This document shows, piece after piece, positions 1 to 8,358 of a DNA stretch of 64,000 nucleotides (the first letter of the stretch is position 1; each line of letters opens with the position of its first letter). The stretch is from positions 124,001 through 188,000 of the forward strand of contig NZ_LHPC01000028.1 of the NCBI RefSeq assembly GCF_001297125.1. Direction: 5' to 3'. The stretch is from Pseudomonas sp. RIT-PI-q (lineage in GTDB: Bacteria; Pseudomonadota; Gammaproteobacteria; Pseudomonadales; Pseudomonadaceae). Below the pieces are notes generated by a model. That model worked only from the letters and a program-made list of their open reading frames with translations, ran no database searches and had not been told where the DNA came from. Position numbers and translations under genes: made by a program.

Positions 1-5
1 TTCCG

Positions 6-827
6 TTAGCCTTGAGAATTTTGTAGGTGGTCCATGCTTGCACCGATCGCCTGTTCGATGTCTGCCAGCCCATGGACGCTATCGGCGAATGGTTCGAACG
101 ACAGGTATCCGCTGTAACCGGTGCTGAGCAAGGTGTTGATCTGCTCTGCGTTGCCGAGGATGTCGCCCTCGCCCACCAGCACCCGATGGCCATCGCGGAT
201 GCTCGCCAGCGGAGCCTCGGCATCCTCGACGCCGGAGATGTGCACCAGCCCGGTCAGCTCGGGAAAGAACTCCTGCTCGCCGGCCAGGTGATGGTGAAAG
301 GTGTCGTGGACCAGCCGGAACACATCCAGCCCGCCAATGGCCTTGATCGCATCCACGGCCGTGCGCTTGCGACGCAGCGAGCATTCTTCAAAACCCAGCG
401 GCTCGATGAAACCGAGCAGGCCGTGATCGCGCAGGATCGGCGCCAGCTCGGTCAACGCGGTACGTAAACCCGAAGCGCGTCCGGCTTCGTTGCGCGAATC
501 GGCGCGATCATTCAGCGGGCACATGACCAGCCCCTGGGCGCCGCAATCACGGGCATACGCGGCAAGCTTCAAGGCCTGGGCACGGCGCTGGTCATTCCAC
601 ACATCGAACGGGTACAGCGCGTTGATCGACAGCACGCTGATGCCTTTGGCCGCGCACAATTCACGCACGCGTTCAGGCGCGGTGCCGTCTTCGATCTCGA
701 CACCTTTAAGGTCGTTGCGGATCTCGATGGCGTCGGCCTTGAGGGTCACCGCCAGCTCAATGAATGCCGGCAGGGACAAACGGGGGGCGACCATACGGTT
801 CAGGGCGAAACGCAGGGGCTTGCTCAT
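6..827 (-). CDS. IolI-like TIM-barrel sugar isomerase/epimerase
   Basis: This 273-aa protein has the AP-endonuclease-2/xylose-isomerase-like TIM-barrel layout, with the family's acidic and histidine metal-ligand signature spread over IEPLGF (about 142-147), HDTFHHH and FEPF near the C-terminus. It is the last iol gene before the left edge and follows iolB by 29 bases, so a role as inosose isomerase or epimerase in myo-inositol catabolism is inferred from context. GGAG lies about 10 bases before the ATG. The exact substrate cannot be read from sequence, because IolI, IolH and hydroxypyruvate isomerase share this fold. Confidence 0.85.
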   Translation of the reverse strand: MSKPLRFALNRMVAPRLSLPAFIELAVTLKADAIEIRNDLKGVEIEDGTAPERVRELCAAKGISVLSINALYPFDVWNDQRRAQALKLAAYARDCGAQGLVMCPLNDRADSRNEAGRASGLRTALTELAPILRDHGLLGFIEPLGFEECSLRRKRTAVDAIKAIGGLDVFRLVHDTFHHHLAGEQEFFPELTGLVHISGVEDAEAPLASIRDGHRVLVGEGDILGNAEQINTLLSTGYSGYLSFEPFADSVHGLADIEQAIGASMDHLQNSQG

Positions 828-856
828 TGTTCTTGTTCTCCGTGCAAGGGTTGGAA

Positions 857-1669
857 TCAGAGGTCCATTAGCCAGCTGTGCTGCGGGTCGTTATGAAACT
901 GCCAGACGCGTTTCGGGCCGGCCATTACGTTCAGGTAATAGGACTCGTAACCGTAGGGCACGCTGACCGGGTGATAGCCTTTGGGCACGACGACAAGGTC
1001 GCTGTTTTCCACGGCCATGGCCTGATCAATGCTGCGGTCGTCGGTGTAGACCCGCTGGAACACGAAGCCCTGGGGCGGGTTGATCTGGTGGTAATAGGTT
1101 TCTTCAAGAAAGCTCTGGTGCGGCAGATCGTCGGTGTCGTGCTTGTGCGGCGGGTAGCTTGAGGAGTGCCCCGACGGCGTGCGCACTTCCACCACCAACA
1201 GCGAATGAGCAGGCTCTGTGTCCGGCAGGATGTCGCAGACATAACGCGTATTGGCGCCCTTGCCGCGCACGCTGCGCTTCATGGTTTCGGGTGTGATCAG
1301 GCGTGGACCGAGGCCATTGCTGGTCGAACCGGGCGCGGCACACACGGCGATTTGCACATCGCTGAGCGCGACCACTTGCGCCTGACTGCCGGGCGGCAAG
1401 TACGCGGCGAAGGGTGATTTGTCTTCGAACACCGACAGACGATCACCAATGTTGTCCCAGTCGAACGCGCCCTGCCCCGGTGCTTCGCCCTTGAGGCTGA
1501 TGCGTCCGCTGAGCAGCACCAGGCACAACTCTTTATCACCCGCCGCAACCGGCAAGGTTTCGCCGAGGCTCAAGCGGTAGGCAGCGAAACCGACGTACTC
1601 CAGCTCACCGTTGCCCAACTCGACCATGGTCCGGCCTCGGGCATTGCTTTTGACCAGCAAGCTCATCAT
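857..1669 (-). CDS. iolB: 5-deoxy-glucuronate isomerase IolB
   Basis: The 270-aa cupin protein contains the IolB signature PPHKHDTDD followed by EETYYH, the metal-binding His/Glu set of the family. It isomerises 5-deoxy-D-glucuronate to 2-deoxy-5-keto-D-gluconate, the substrate of the IolC kinase. The open frame runs on to 2170 inside iolE, but homology begins at MMSLLVKS. The ATG at 1669 overlaps the iolE stop (ATGA), the usual sign of translational coupling. The longer upstream start is a read-through of iolE in another frame. Confidence 0.95.
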   Translation of the reverse strand: MMSLLVKSNARGRTMVELGNGELEYVGFAAYRLSLGETLPVAAGDKELCLVLLSGRISLKGEAPGQGAFDWDNIGDRLSVFEDKSPFAAYLPPGSQAQVVALSDVQIAVCAAPGSTSNGLGPRLITPETMKRSVRGKGANTRYVCDILPDTEPAHSLLVVEVRTPSGHSSSYPPHKHDTDDLPHQSFLEETYYHQINPPQGFVFQRVYTDDRSIDQAMAVENSDLVVVPKGYHPVSVPYGYESYYLNVMAGPKRVWQFHNDPQHSWLMDL

Positions 1670-2556
1670 GCAATCCTCTCGTCGAGCAGCGTACGCAAAG
1701 TGTCGAAGCCTTTCTTGGCGTAGACATAACTCGGTGCGACCGCCGGATCCTGTTCGGCTTCGACCACCAGCCAGCCGTGGTAGTCGTTGGCCAGCAAAAC
1801 GTCGAGCAGTGCGGCGAAATCGATGTCGCCATCCCCCGGCACGGTGAAGGTGCCATTGATGATGCAGTCCGGGAAACTCCACAGGTTGTTGCGCGCCAGT
1901 TGCACCACCGGTTTGCGCACGTCCTTGAAATGCACGTGGCAGATGCGTTCGATGTGTTTGCGCAGGACGTGCAACGGTTCGCCGCCGCCCATGTAGCAAT
2001 GGCCCGAATCGAACAGCAGGCCGACTTCGCTGCCGGTCAGGGCCATCAACTTGTCGATGTCCGTCGGGGATTCGACGTAGGCGCCCATGTGGTGGTGATA
2101 GGCCAGGCGCACGCCCTGGGACAGGGTGAACCGCGCCAGCTCGGTGAGCTTGTCGGCGTATTCCTGCCACGCGTGTTCGGTGTGGAAACGCGGGCGCTCG
2201 ACCAGGGGAATGCGCTGACCTTGAATCGAGTCAGCGACTTCGCCGTAGACCAGCACCTTGGCGCCGTTCTTCGCCAGCAGTTCGACATGGCTGCCGATGG
2301 CGTCGATTTCCTCGGCCACCGAACGGCGGGCCAGTCGGCTGGAGTACCAGCCGGAGACCAGCGCCAGATCGTAAGGCCGCAGCACGTCAGCGACGCCTTT
2401 GGCATCCTTGGGGAATTTGCCGTTGAGTTCGAAACCTTCGTAGCCGATTTCCTTGCCTTCGCCGAGCGCGGTGCTCAGCGGCGTCTCGCCACCGAGGGAC
2501 GGCAGGTCGTCGTTGCTCCAGGAGATCGGGTTGATGCCAATTCGGATAGCGGGCAT
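1666..2556 (-). CDS. iolE: myo-inosose-2 dehydratase IolE
   Basis: The 296-aa protein begins with the conserved IolE start IGINPISWSNDDLPSLGGETPL and carries the TIM-barrel motifs HHHMG, FDSGHCY and CHVHFKD. IolE dehydrates 2-keto-myo-inositol to 3D-trihydroxycyclohexane-1,2-dione. It overlaps iolB by four bases and is separated from iolC upstream by a REPIN, so it could be read either with iolC or from an independent start. AAGG lies at normal spacing before the ATG. Confidence 0.95.
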   Translation of the reverse strand: MPAIRIGINPISWSNDDLPSLGGETPLSTALGEGKEIGYEGFELNGKFPKDAKGVADVLRPYDLALVSGWYSSRLARRSVAEEIDAIGSHVELLAKNGAKVLVYGEVADSIQGQRIPLVERPRFHTEHAWQEYADKLTELARFTLSQGVRLAYHHHMGAYVESPTDIDKLMALTGSEVGLLFDSGHCYMGGGEPLHVLRKHIERICHVHFKDVRKPVVQLARNNLWSFPDCIINGTFTVPGDGDIDFAALLDVLLANDYHGWLVVEAEQDPAVAPSYVYAKKGFDTLRTLLDERIA

Positions 2557-2605
2557 GGCTGCACCTTTTTTTGTTTTTTCATAACCATTAAGAGCGACAC
2601 AAAAC

Positions 2606-2699
2606 CCTGTGGGAGCGGGCTTGCCCGCGATAGCGATCCAACAGTTACATAAATGTTGAATGTGCCACCGTCATCGCGGGCAAGCCCGCTCCCACAGGT
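2606..2699. repeat. REPIN (inverted REP pair) between iolC and iolE
   Basis: Two oppositely oriented REP units, CCTGTGGGAGCGGGCTTGCC at 2607 and its complement ending at 2697, flank about 40 bases. This is the common fluorescent-Pseudomonas REPIN form. Read on the transcribed strand it can fold into a large hairpin and may damp transcription or protect the iolC message. It fills most of the 167-base iolC-iolE gap, which holds no gene. Confidence 0.85.
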
Positions 2700-2723
2700 C
2701 CAGTGTTCACAAATAGAAAGTGT

Positions 2724-4661
2724 TCAACTCCGGGCCGTGCGCCAGGCATCGATCAGTTCGACGAACGTGCCCTGCACCTGGCGGATCAGCGTTTCATCGT
2801 CGATTTCACCGGCCAACCACGCGCGACTCGGCTCCTGGAAAATCGTCCGGCCCACGGCAAACCCACGACAGGTCCGGCTCTGGCTGGCCTGCTGAAACCC
2901 TTCGGCCAGTGCCGCTGCGGGTGCATTCAGCCCCAGCAACACCACGCCTCGGCAGTACGGATCGCGTTCCTGAATCAGTTCATCAAGTTGCTTCCACTCC
3001 TCGGCGCTCTGCGCTTCGATCTTCCACCACGCCGGGTAGATGCCCAGGTTGTAGAGGCGTTTCAGCGCCCGATACAACACATCGGGATGCGTCGACGGAT
3101 GATCCTTGGGCGGAATGATTTCCAGCAGCAGTTCATGGCCGCTGACCTGCGATGCCTCATACAGTCCCTTGATCTGCGCTTCCTGCTCCAGACGCAGCAG
3201 CGGCTCGTCGTCGGGGTGGAATTGCACGAGGCACTTGATGATTTGTTCTTGCGGCCAGGCAATCAGGTTGCTGCCGATGGAGCGACCATGTTCGAAAGCC
3301 AATGGCCGCGAGCCCTGCACCTCGACCGGCCGCGCCACCCACCAGCCACGACCGGTAGCCGCGTTCAGCGAGTCCTGGCCGAAGCGTTGATCAGCCAGCA
3401 GCCCGACATCGGCGTCGATGCCTTGCTCACGCAAATCCGCTTCAACCCGTTCCACGGCCTGGATAAACAGTTGCTTGAGTTCGCCGATCGCGCTCAGGTC
3501 GCGACCGCCCTTGTGCGCCAGTTCCACCAGTTGCCCGCGATGGTCGAAGGCAAAGATGAACAGCTGCTTCCACTGTTTGCGCGGCACGCTGACCTGATGC
3601 AGCCGCTGCAACACCGCGTCCTGGTCCGGCCGGGTAATCGGCACCGGGCTGTTGAACAGGTAATCGAGTTCGGCGCGGGTCGGCATGGCCGGGGCGCAGG
3701 CATGGCGCGACACCACCAGACCGCCACACGCATTGGCCAACTGGCAGCAGCGCTGGTCGCTGGCGTCCTCCAGCCAACCGGCGAGGAAGCCCGACATGAA
3801 GGCATCACCGGCGCCCAAAACGTTGAGCACTTCGACCCGCACGCCAGGGTAAATCTCACCGTCTTCGAGACGTGCCGGGATCACCCCATGAATCACCGTG
3901 CAACCCTGCGGGCCGAGCTTGACCACCAGGGTCGCGGCGCTCAGACGCCGGACATTGCGCAGCGCCGTGAGCAAGTCCTCGGAGCCACCGGCAATCAGGA
4001 ATTCTTCTTCGGTGCCGACGATCAGGTCGAAACGCGGGAGGATTTTCTGTACGTGCTGGCTGACGTTCTGGTCGGCAACGAAGCGGGTTTCACCATCGGC
4101 CTTACCGGCCAGGCCCCACAGCACCGGACGGTAATCGATGTCCAGCACGCGTTTGACGTTGTGCTTCTCGGCATAGTCCAGCGCCTGGATGCTCGCCTTG
4201 TAGACGCCGTCGGTGGAGAAATGGGTGCCGGTGATCAGCAAGGCCTTGCTGGAGGCGATGAAGGCCTCGCTGATGTCTTCGGCCCGCAGCGCCATGTCGG
4301 CGCAGTTTTCACGGTAGAAAACCAGAGGAAAGGTTTCGCGGTCCTTGAGGCCCAGCAGCACCATGGCCGTCAGGCGTTCCGGATCGACCTTGATCCCGCT
4401 GACGTCGCAGCCTTCGCGGGTCAGGGATTCGACCAGGAAGCGACCCATGTGGTCGTCCCCTACCCGGCTCAGCATCGCCGACTTGAGGCCCAGCCGGGCC
4501 GTGCCGAAAGCAATGTTGGCGGACGAGCCGCCGAGGTACTTGGCGAAGCTGCTGACATCCTCCAGCCGCGCACCGACTTGCTGCGCGTAGAGGTCGACGC
4601 CAAGGCGCCCGAGGCAGATCAAATCCAATTGACGCCCACTGGCAAAACGAGTCTGGCCCAT
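2724..4661 (-). CDS. iolC: Bifunctional 5-dehydro-2-deoxygluconokinase / phosphogluconate aldolase IolC
   Basis: This 645-aa protein joins two domains. Residues 12-325 form a PfkB-type kinase with GGSSANIAFG at 44-53 and the catalytic LGAGDAFMSGF near 285. Residues about 360-640 form a DUF2090 domain beginning IFAFDHRGQL, the aldolase-like unit fused to IolC in proteobacteria. It phosphorylates 2-deoxy-5-keto-gluconate and probably cleaves the product to dihydroxyacetone phosphate and malonate semialdehyde. It is the first gene of the iol operon, with AGGAG before its ATG, and is divergent from the RpiR regulator. Confidence 0.94.
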   Translation of the reverse strand: MGQTRFASGRQLDLICLGRLGVDLYAQQVGARLEDVSSFAKYLGGSSANIAFGTARLGLKSAMLSRVGDDHMGRFLVESLTREGCDVSGIKVDPERLTAMVLLGLKDRETFPLVFYRENCADMALRAEDISEAFIASSKALLITGTHFSTDGVYKASIQALDYAEKHNVKRVLDIDYRPVLWGLAGKADGETRFVADQNVSQHVQKILPRFDLIVGTEEEFLIAGGSEDLLTALRNVRRLSAATLVVKLGPQGCTVIHGVIPARLEDGEIYPGVRVEVLNVLGAGDAFMSGFLAGWLEDASDQRCCQLANACGGLVVSRHACAPAMPTRAELDYLFNSPVPITRPDQDAVLQRLHQVSVPRKQWKQLFIFAFDHRGQLVELAHKGGRDLSAIGELKQLFIQAVERVEADLREQGIDADVGLLADQRFGQDSLNAATGRGWWVARPVEVQGSRPLAFEHGRSIGSNLIAWPQEQIIKCLVQFHPDDEPLLRLEQEAQIKGLYEASQVSGHELLLEIIPPKDHPSTHPDVLYRALKRLYNLGIYPAWWKIEAQSAEEWKQLDELIQERDPYCRGVVLLGLNAPAAALAEGFQQASQSRTCRGFAVGRTIFQEPSRAWLAGEIDDETLIRQVQGTFVELIDAWRTARS

Positions 4662-4784
4662 GCTGGCTCCTGTTATTTTTATCAGCCTGCGTTCGAGGCG
4701 ATGACCGCGTCGAACACTCTTGGTGGATGCAGACTAAAACGACCGGGACCGAACAATCAATAATTATTCTAAATATTTTTTACG

Positions 4785-4800
4785 TGGAATATTTTTTCCA
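4785..4800. promoter_or_regulatory. Candidate IolR operator GGAA-N6-TTCC in the iolC/iolR intergenic region
   Basis: The 311-base gap between iolC and the RpiR gene contains the dyad TGGAATATTTTTTCCA. Its core GGAA-N6-TTCC matches the motif I recall for the RpiR-type IolR repressor of Sinorhizobium. The surrounding 4755-4810 stretch is strikingly AT-rich for this genome, as expected for a promoter. I see no gene in 4662-4972. Confidence 0.55.
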
Positions 4801-4972
4801 ATAAACTTCAGTACGGGCGTTCCAGAGGCAGTGCATCGTTTCAGCACCGCTCACACTGACGGCAAGCTCAAGATTTTATTCCGACCTACCCTGTAGACTG
4901 CGCACAGCCAACCTATTGTCAGGGGACGACGGCATCTGTCCTCCCTATAAGAACAAGCCAGAAGGATTCCTT

Positions 4973-5893
4973 ATGACCCGCACCGATCAGCCGGCGACGA
5001 CCGAGAGCACGCCCGAGAGCGACCTCGCCAGCCCACCGATCAATGCCGAGCGATTGCTGCAGCTGATCACCGACGAATACGAAAGCCTGCCGCGCCAGCT
5101 CAAACGCATCGCCAGCTACATGAGCCAGCAAAGCGACCGGATCATGGTCGACCGCATCAGCGACATCGCCCGCGAGTGCGAAGTGCACCCGTCGGCCATC
5201 GTGCGGTTTTCCCAGCGTTTCGGCTTCAGCGGTTTCAGCGAAATGCAGGCGCTGTTTCGCGAGGCCTATACGCACAAAACCACACCGGTGCAGAACTACC
5301 AGCAGCGCATCCGCAGCATGATCGCCAACAAGTCGCAGAAGGCCAGCGGCGGCGACCTGGCGCGCGAGTGCATCGACGCGACCCTGTCAGGCATCGAACG
5401 GCTGGGGCTGGAACTCGATGATCAGGCCTTCGACAAGGCGGTGGACCTGGTGGTGAATGCCGACAACATCTACGTGGTCGGCGTGCGTCGCTCGTTCGCC
5501 GTGGCCGATTACCTGGTCTACAACCTGCAACACACCAACAAGCGCATCCATTTGGTTTCAGGCCTCGGTGGCAGTTACCGCGAGCAGATGCGCAGCGTGC
5601 GCGCCAATGACCTGGTGATCGCCATCAGCTTCACGCCCTACGGCAAGGAAACCCAGCACTGCCTGCGCATCGCCCAACACCATCAGGCGAAAACCCTGAT
5701 CATCACCGACAGCAACCTCTCGCCGCTGGCCAAACGCGCGAACACGGTGCTGCTGGTCAATGAAGGCTCGTCGTTTGCGTTTCGCTCGTTGAGTGCGACC
5801 TTGTGCCTGTGCCAGGCGCTGTTTATCGCCGTGGCTTATCGCCTGGAGCTGAAGATGGATGAGATTCACGAGCAGGTCGGGTTCGAGGACTGA
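4973..5893 (+). CDS. iolR: RpiR-family transcriptional regulator of inositol catabolism
   Basis: This 306-aa regulator has an N-terminal RpiR helix-turn-helix (about residues 55-100, DIARECEVHPSAIVRFSQRF) and a C-terminal SIS sugar-isomerase-fold domain (about 135-275), which binds a phosphorylated intermediate. The ATG at 4973, seven bases after AGAAGGA, is chosen over the in-frame upstream start at 4916, which has no ribosome site. It is divergent from iolC, the classic arrangement for the iol repressor. It ends two bases before the convergent isomerase gene. Confidence 0.88.
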   Translation: MTRTDQPATTESTPESDLASPPINAERLLQLITDEYESLPRQLKRIASYMSQQSDRIMVDRISDIARECEVHPSAIVRFSQRFGFSGFSEMQALFREAYTHKTTPVQNYQQRIRSMIANKSQKASGGDLARECIDATLSGIERLGLELDDQAFDKAVDLVVNADNIYVVGVRRSFAVADYLVYNLQHTNKRIHLVSGLGGSYREQMRSVRANDLVIAISFTPYGKETQHCLRIAQHHQAKTLIITDSNLSPLAKRANTVLLVNEGSSFAFRSLSATLCLCQALFIAVAYRLELKMDEIHEQVGFED

Positions 5894-5895
5894 CA

Positions 5896-6738
5896 TCACT
5901 TTTTTGACGGCACCTGGCAGTCAGTCCAAACCCCACGCATCAGCGCCTTCAACATCAACGCCTCCTCCCAGCGATCCGTGATGTCACGCCCATCAGCCCC
6001 CGTGATCGCATAAGGCGGTGGGCCGAGTTCGCAGGTGAAGGACAGGCTGGCAGGTGTGTTCGGGCGGCCCAGCCAATCCTCGATCCCGTAGCGCCACCAG
6101 CCGAGGAAACGGTCCAGCCAGGGTCGATGCTGGGCGAAACTGAAGGACACCTGGACCTGTTCGCCATTGCTGACCCGACCGTGGAAACCCCAACTGTGGC
6201 GCAGGATGCGGTGGATCTGTTCGTCGTCTTCGGCAGTCGCCGCTTCCGGCAATTCGCGACCCACGACATAGTGCGACAGGTCCGCCAACAGTTTCAGGTC
6301 GGGCATTTCCGCGAGTAGGTCGAGGGTGAACAACAGGTCATTGGTGAGGCGATAACGGTGGGTTTCCACCAGGATCGGAAAGTCCACCTGCTCGGCCAGA
6401 CGCTGCCAGCCTTCGATCAGTTTGATCGCCTGCGCCAGCGTGCGTGGGCGGACGTCGGCCTGTAGCGTGAGGTGATGACAGCCGTAGCGCGAAACGACGT
6501 CGAGCGCGGCCGCCAGGTCATCCACGGTTTGGGGGAACAACTGACCTTCGATTTGCAGGCCCTGCGCCTTGGCGGCGGCGCTCAGGCGTGCAGCCTGTGG
6601 CGCGCGCCAGTAATGGTCGGTGATGCCGTCGAAACCGGCGGCGGCGATCTTCTCCAATTGCGCCTCAATGGAAAGCTCGCAATGGCCACGGTGGTCTTGC
6701 ATGGCCCACAAGGACTGAAACACCAGAAATTCGCGCAT
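5896..6738 (-). CDS. TIM-barrel sugar phosphate isomerase/epimerase family protein
   Basis: The 280-aa protein has the xylose-isomerase-like TIM-barrel pattern, with candidate metal ligands in LVETHRYRL, LLADLSHY and the C-terminal FTCELGPPPYAI. It is the downstream member of a run starting with the MocD-like oxygenase and is one base from the reductase gene, so it should act on a product of that pathway. Family members isomerise or cleave keto-inositols and keto-sugars, but the substrate here is unknown. Rhizopine-catabolic MocC belongs to the same superfamily. Confidence 0.8.
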   Translation of the reverse strand: MREFLVFQSLWAMQDHRGHCELSIEAQLEKIAAAGFDGITDHYWRAPQAARLSAAAKAQGLQIEGQLFPQTVDDLAAALDVVSRYGCHHLTLQADVRPRTLAQAIKLIEGWQRLAEQVDFPILVETHRYRLTNDLLFTLDLLAEMPDLKLLADLSHYVVGRELPEAATAEDDEQIHRILRHSWGFHGRVSNGEQVQVSFSFAQHRPWLDRFLGWWRYGIEDWLGRPNTPASLSFTCELGPPPYAITGADGRDITDRWEEALMLKALMRGVWTDCQVPSKK

Positions 6739-6739
6739 G

Positions 6740-7981
6740 TCAGTTCCTCAGCAGTTGTTTGAGCGAGACATCGGCATCGGCTAAAGCGTCCGTCGAAAGC
6801 GGGTTCCGATTGGCGATCAGCCGTTCGCACAGCTTGATGTCCTTGGCGATGCTATTGCCCTGGCCCCAGCCGCACGCCCCCAGCAGACGTTGTTCGGCAT
6901 CGAGGTAGAACAACAGGAAACCGCCACCCGGGGTGGTCCGGCTCGCCGTCGGTTGGGTGTTGGCGATGACGCCTACAGTCTGCAATCCCCAGTCGTATTG
7001 ATCGGACCAAAAACCGGGAATAACCTCGTAAGGTAGCTCGCCGCCCATCAGGTTCAAGGCGGCATGACGGCCTTGGGTTTCGGCGTTGCGCCAGGTTTCC
7101 GGACGCTGGAAAACCCCTTGGGGGTGCAGACAAAATTCACAAACGTCGCCCGCCGCAAAGATGTCCGGTGCACTGGTACGCAACTGCGCATCGACGCGAA
7201 TGCCCTGACCGACCTCAAGCCCGGCCGCCACGGCCAACTCGGTACTGGGTTGCATGCCGATGCCCACCAGGATCAGATCGCAGGGCAACAACTGGCCGTC
7301 GACCAGTTGGACCGCCTCGGCGCGGGTGGCGCCCTGCACCGTTTCGATGACCACGTTGAGTCGGACATCCACACCCTGACGGCGATGCAGTTCCAGCAAG
7401 ACACTGGACAATCGCTCCGGCAGGACGCGACCCGCCAGACGCGGTCCGGCTTCGAGCAAGGTCACCGCGCACCCCATCGCTCGGGCAGTCGCGGCCACTT
7501 CCAGACCGATAAAACCGCCGCCGATGATCACCAGTCGAGTACCGGGTTGCAGCGATTCTCGCAGCGCCAACGCCTCATCATGGGTGCGCAGATAGAGCAC
7601 GTTGGGCAGATGCTCGGGCACCGAGGGCAACGACCGCGCCCGGCCCCCGGTCGCGAGCAACAGACGGGCGTACTGCAACCAACTGCCGTCGGCCAACTGC
7701 ACTCGATGCTGCTGCGGATCGAGGTTTTTCACCGGGTTGCCGGCCAAGTGTTCAATGTCCAGTTCGGCGAGCCGGGCGCTGTCGCACACGCTGCAACCCG
7801 CCAGCTCAACCGTGCCCTGCAACAGCCCTTTGGATAGCGGCGGACGTTCGTAAGGCGGATGGGATTCATCGCCGATCAGGATCAGGCGACCGCGATAACC
7901 TTCAGCACGCAAGGTCAGCGCGGCGCGGCCACCGGCATGCCCGGCGCCAACGATGACCAGTGGAGCATTGGCAGGATTCAT
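6740..7981 (-). CDS. FAD-dependent ferredoxin reductase of the Moc oxygenase set
   Basis: This 413-aa flavoprotein has an N-terminal FAD-binding VGAGHAGGRAA (about 10-20), an NAD-binding IIGGGFIGLEVA (about 151-162) and the AGDVC motif of rubredoxin/ferredoxin reductases. It would pass electrons from NAD(P)H to the Rieske ferredoxin encoded just upstream, and thence to the MocD-like oxygenase, as MocF is thought to do in rhizopine users. GGAG precedes the ATG. The cytosolic role is inferred from family and neighbours. Confidence 0.88.
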   Translation of the reverse strand: MNPANAPLVIVGAGHAGGRAALTLRAEGYRGRLILIGDESHPPYERPPLSKGLLQGTVELAGCSVCDSARLAELDIEHLAGNPVKNLDPQQHRVQLADGSWLQYARLLLATGGRARSLPSVPEHLPNVLYLRTHDEALALRESLQPGTRLVIIGGGFIGLEVAATARAMGCAVTLLEAGPRLAGRVLPERLSSVLLELHRRQGVDVRLNVVIETVQGATRAEAVQLVDGQLLPCDLILVGIGMQPSTELAVAAGLEVGQGIRVDAQLRTSAPDIFAAGDVCEFCLHPQGVFQRPETWRNAETQGRHAALNLMGGELPYEVIPGFWSDQYDWGLQTVGVIANTQPTASRTTPGGGFLLFYLDAEQRLLGACGWGQGNSIAKDIKLCERLIANRNPLSTDALADADVSLKQLLRN

Positions 7982-7999
7982 GGCACAGACTCCGCGCAG

Positions 8000-8320
8000 T
8001 TAAACGCTAATGGCGAGCAGGACACGCCCCGCCTCGACCCGGACCGGATAGGTCTTGAGGTTGACGCACACCGGCGCGCCCAGGGCTTTGCCGGAGCGAT
8101 AGTCAAACCGCCCGTTGTGCTTGGGGCACTCGATGACATGGTCCATCACCAGGCCATCGGCGAGGTGGATGGACTCGTGGGTGCACAGGCCCGCCGTGGC
8201 GAAGAACTCGTCGTCGGCAGAACGGTAGACGGCATAGGTGTGCGGGCCGTGGTCGAAACGAATGACATCCTCTTCATTTATTTCGCCCACGGCGCAGACG
8301 TCGATCCATTGATCGGTCAT
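8000..8320 (-). CDS. MocE-like Rieske 2Fe-2S ferredoxin
   Basis: The 106-aa protein carries the Rieske ligand pattern Cys46-x-His48 and Cys65-x2-His68 (CTH and CPKH), which binds one 2Fe-2S cluster. The start MTDQWIDVCAV at 8320 sits behind AAGAGAGAAAA; the long open frame to 8908 is a shadow of the oxygenase gene. It links the reductase downstream to the desaturase-like oxygenase upstream. This order (oxygenase, Rieske, reductase) matches mocDEF of rhizopine degradation. Confidence 0.92.
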   Translation of the reverse strand: MTDQWIDVCAVGEINEEDVIRFDHGPHTYAVYRSADDEFFATAGLCTHESIHLADGLVMDHVIECPKHNGRFDYRSGKALGAPVCVNLKTYPVRVEAGRVLLAISV

Positions 8321-8358
8321 GGCGTTTTCTCTCTTGTAAGGGTTAAAACGGGACGCTA

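Noticed and set aside
857..2170. A 437-aa IolB with an N-terminal extension
   Set aside because: The extra 167 residues are an out-of-frame read of iolE; the ATGA overlap at 1669 gives the normal IolB length.
2703..4763. 686-aa open frame antisense to iolC
   Set aside because: It mirrors the iolC codons and has no family features; long antisense frames are expected in GC-rich genes with strong third-position G/C.
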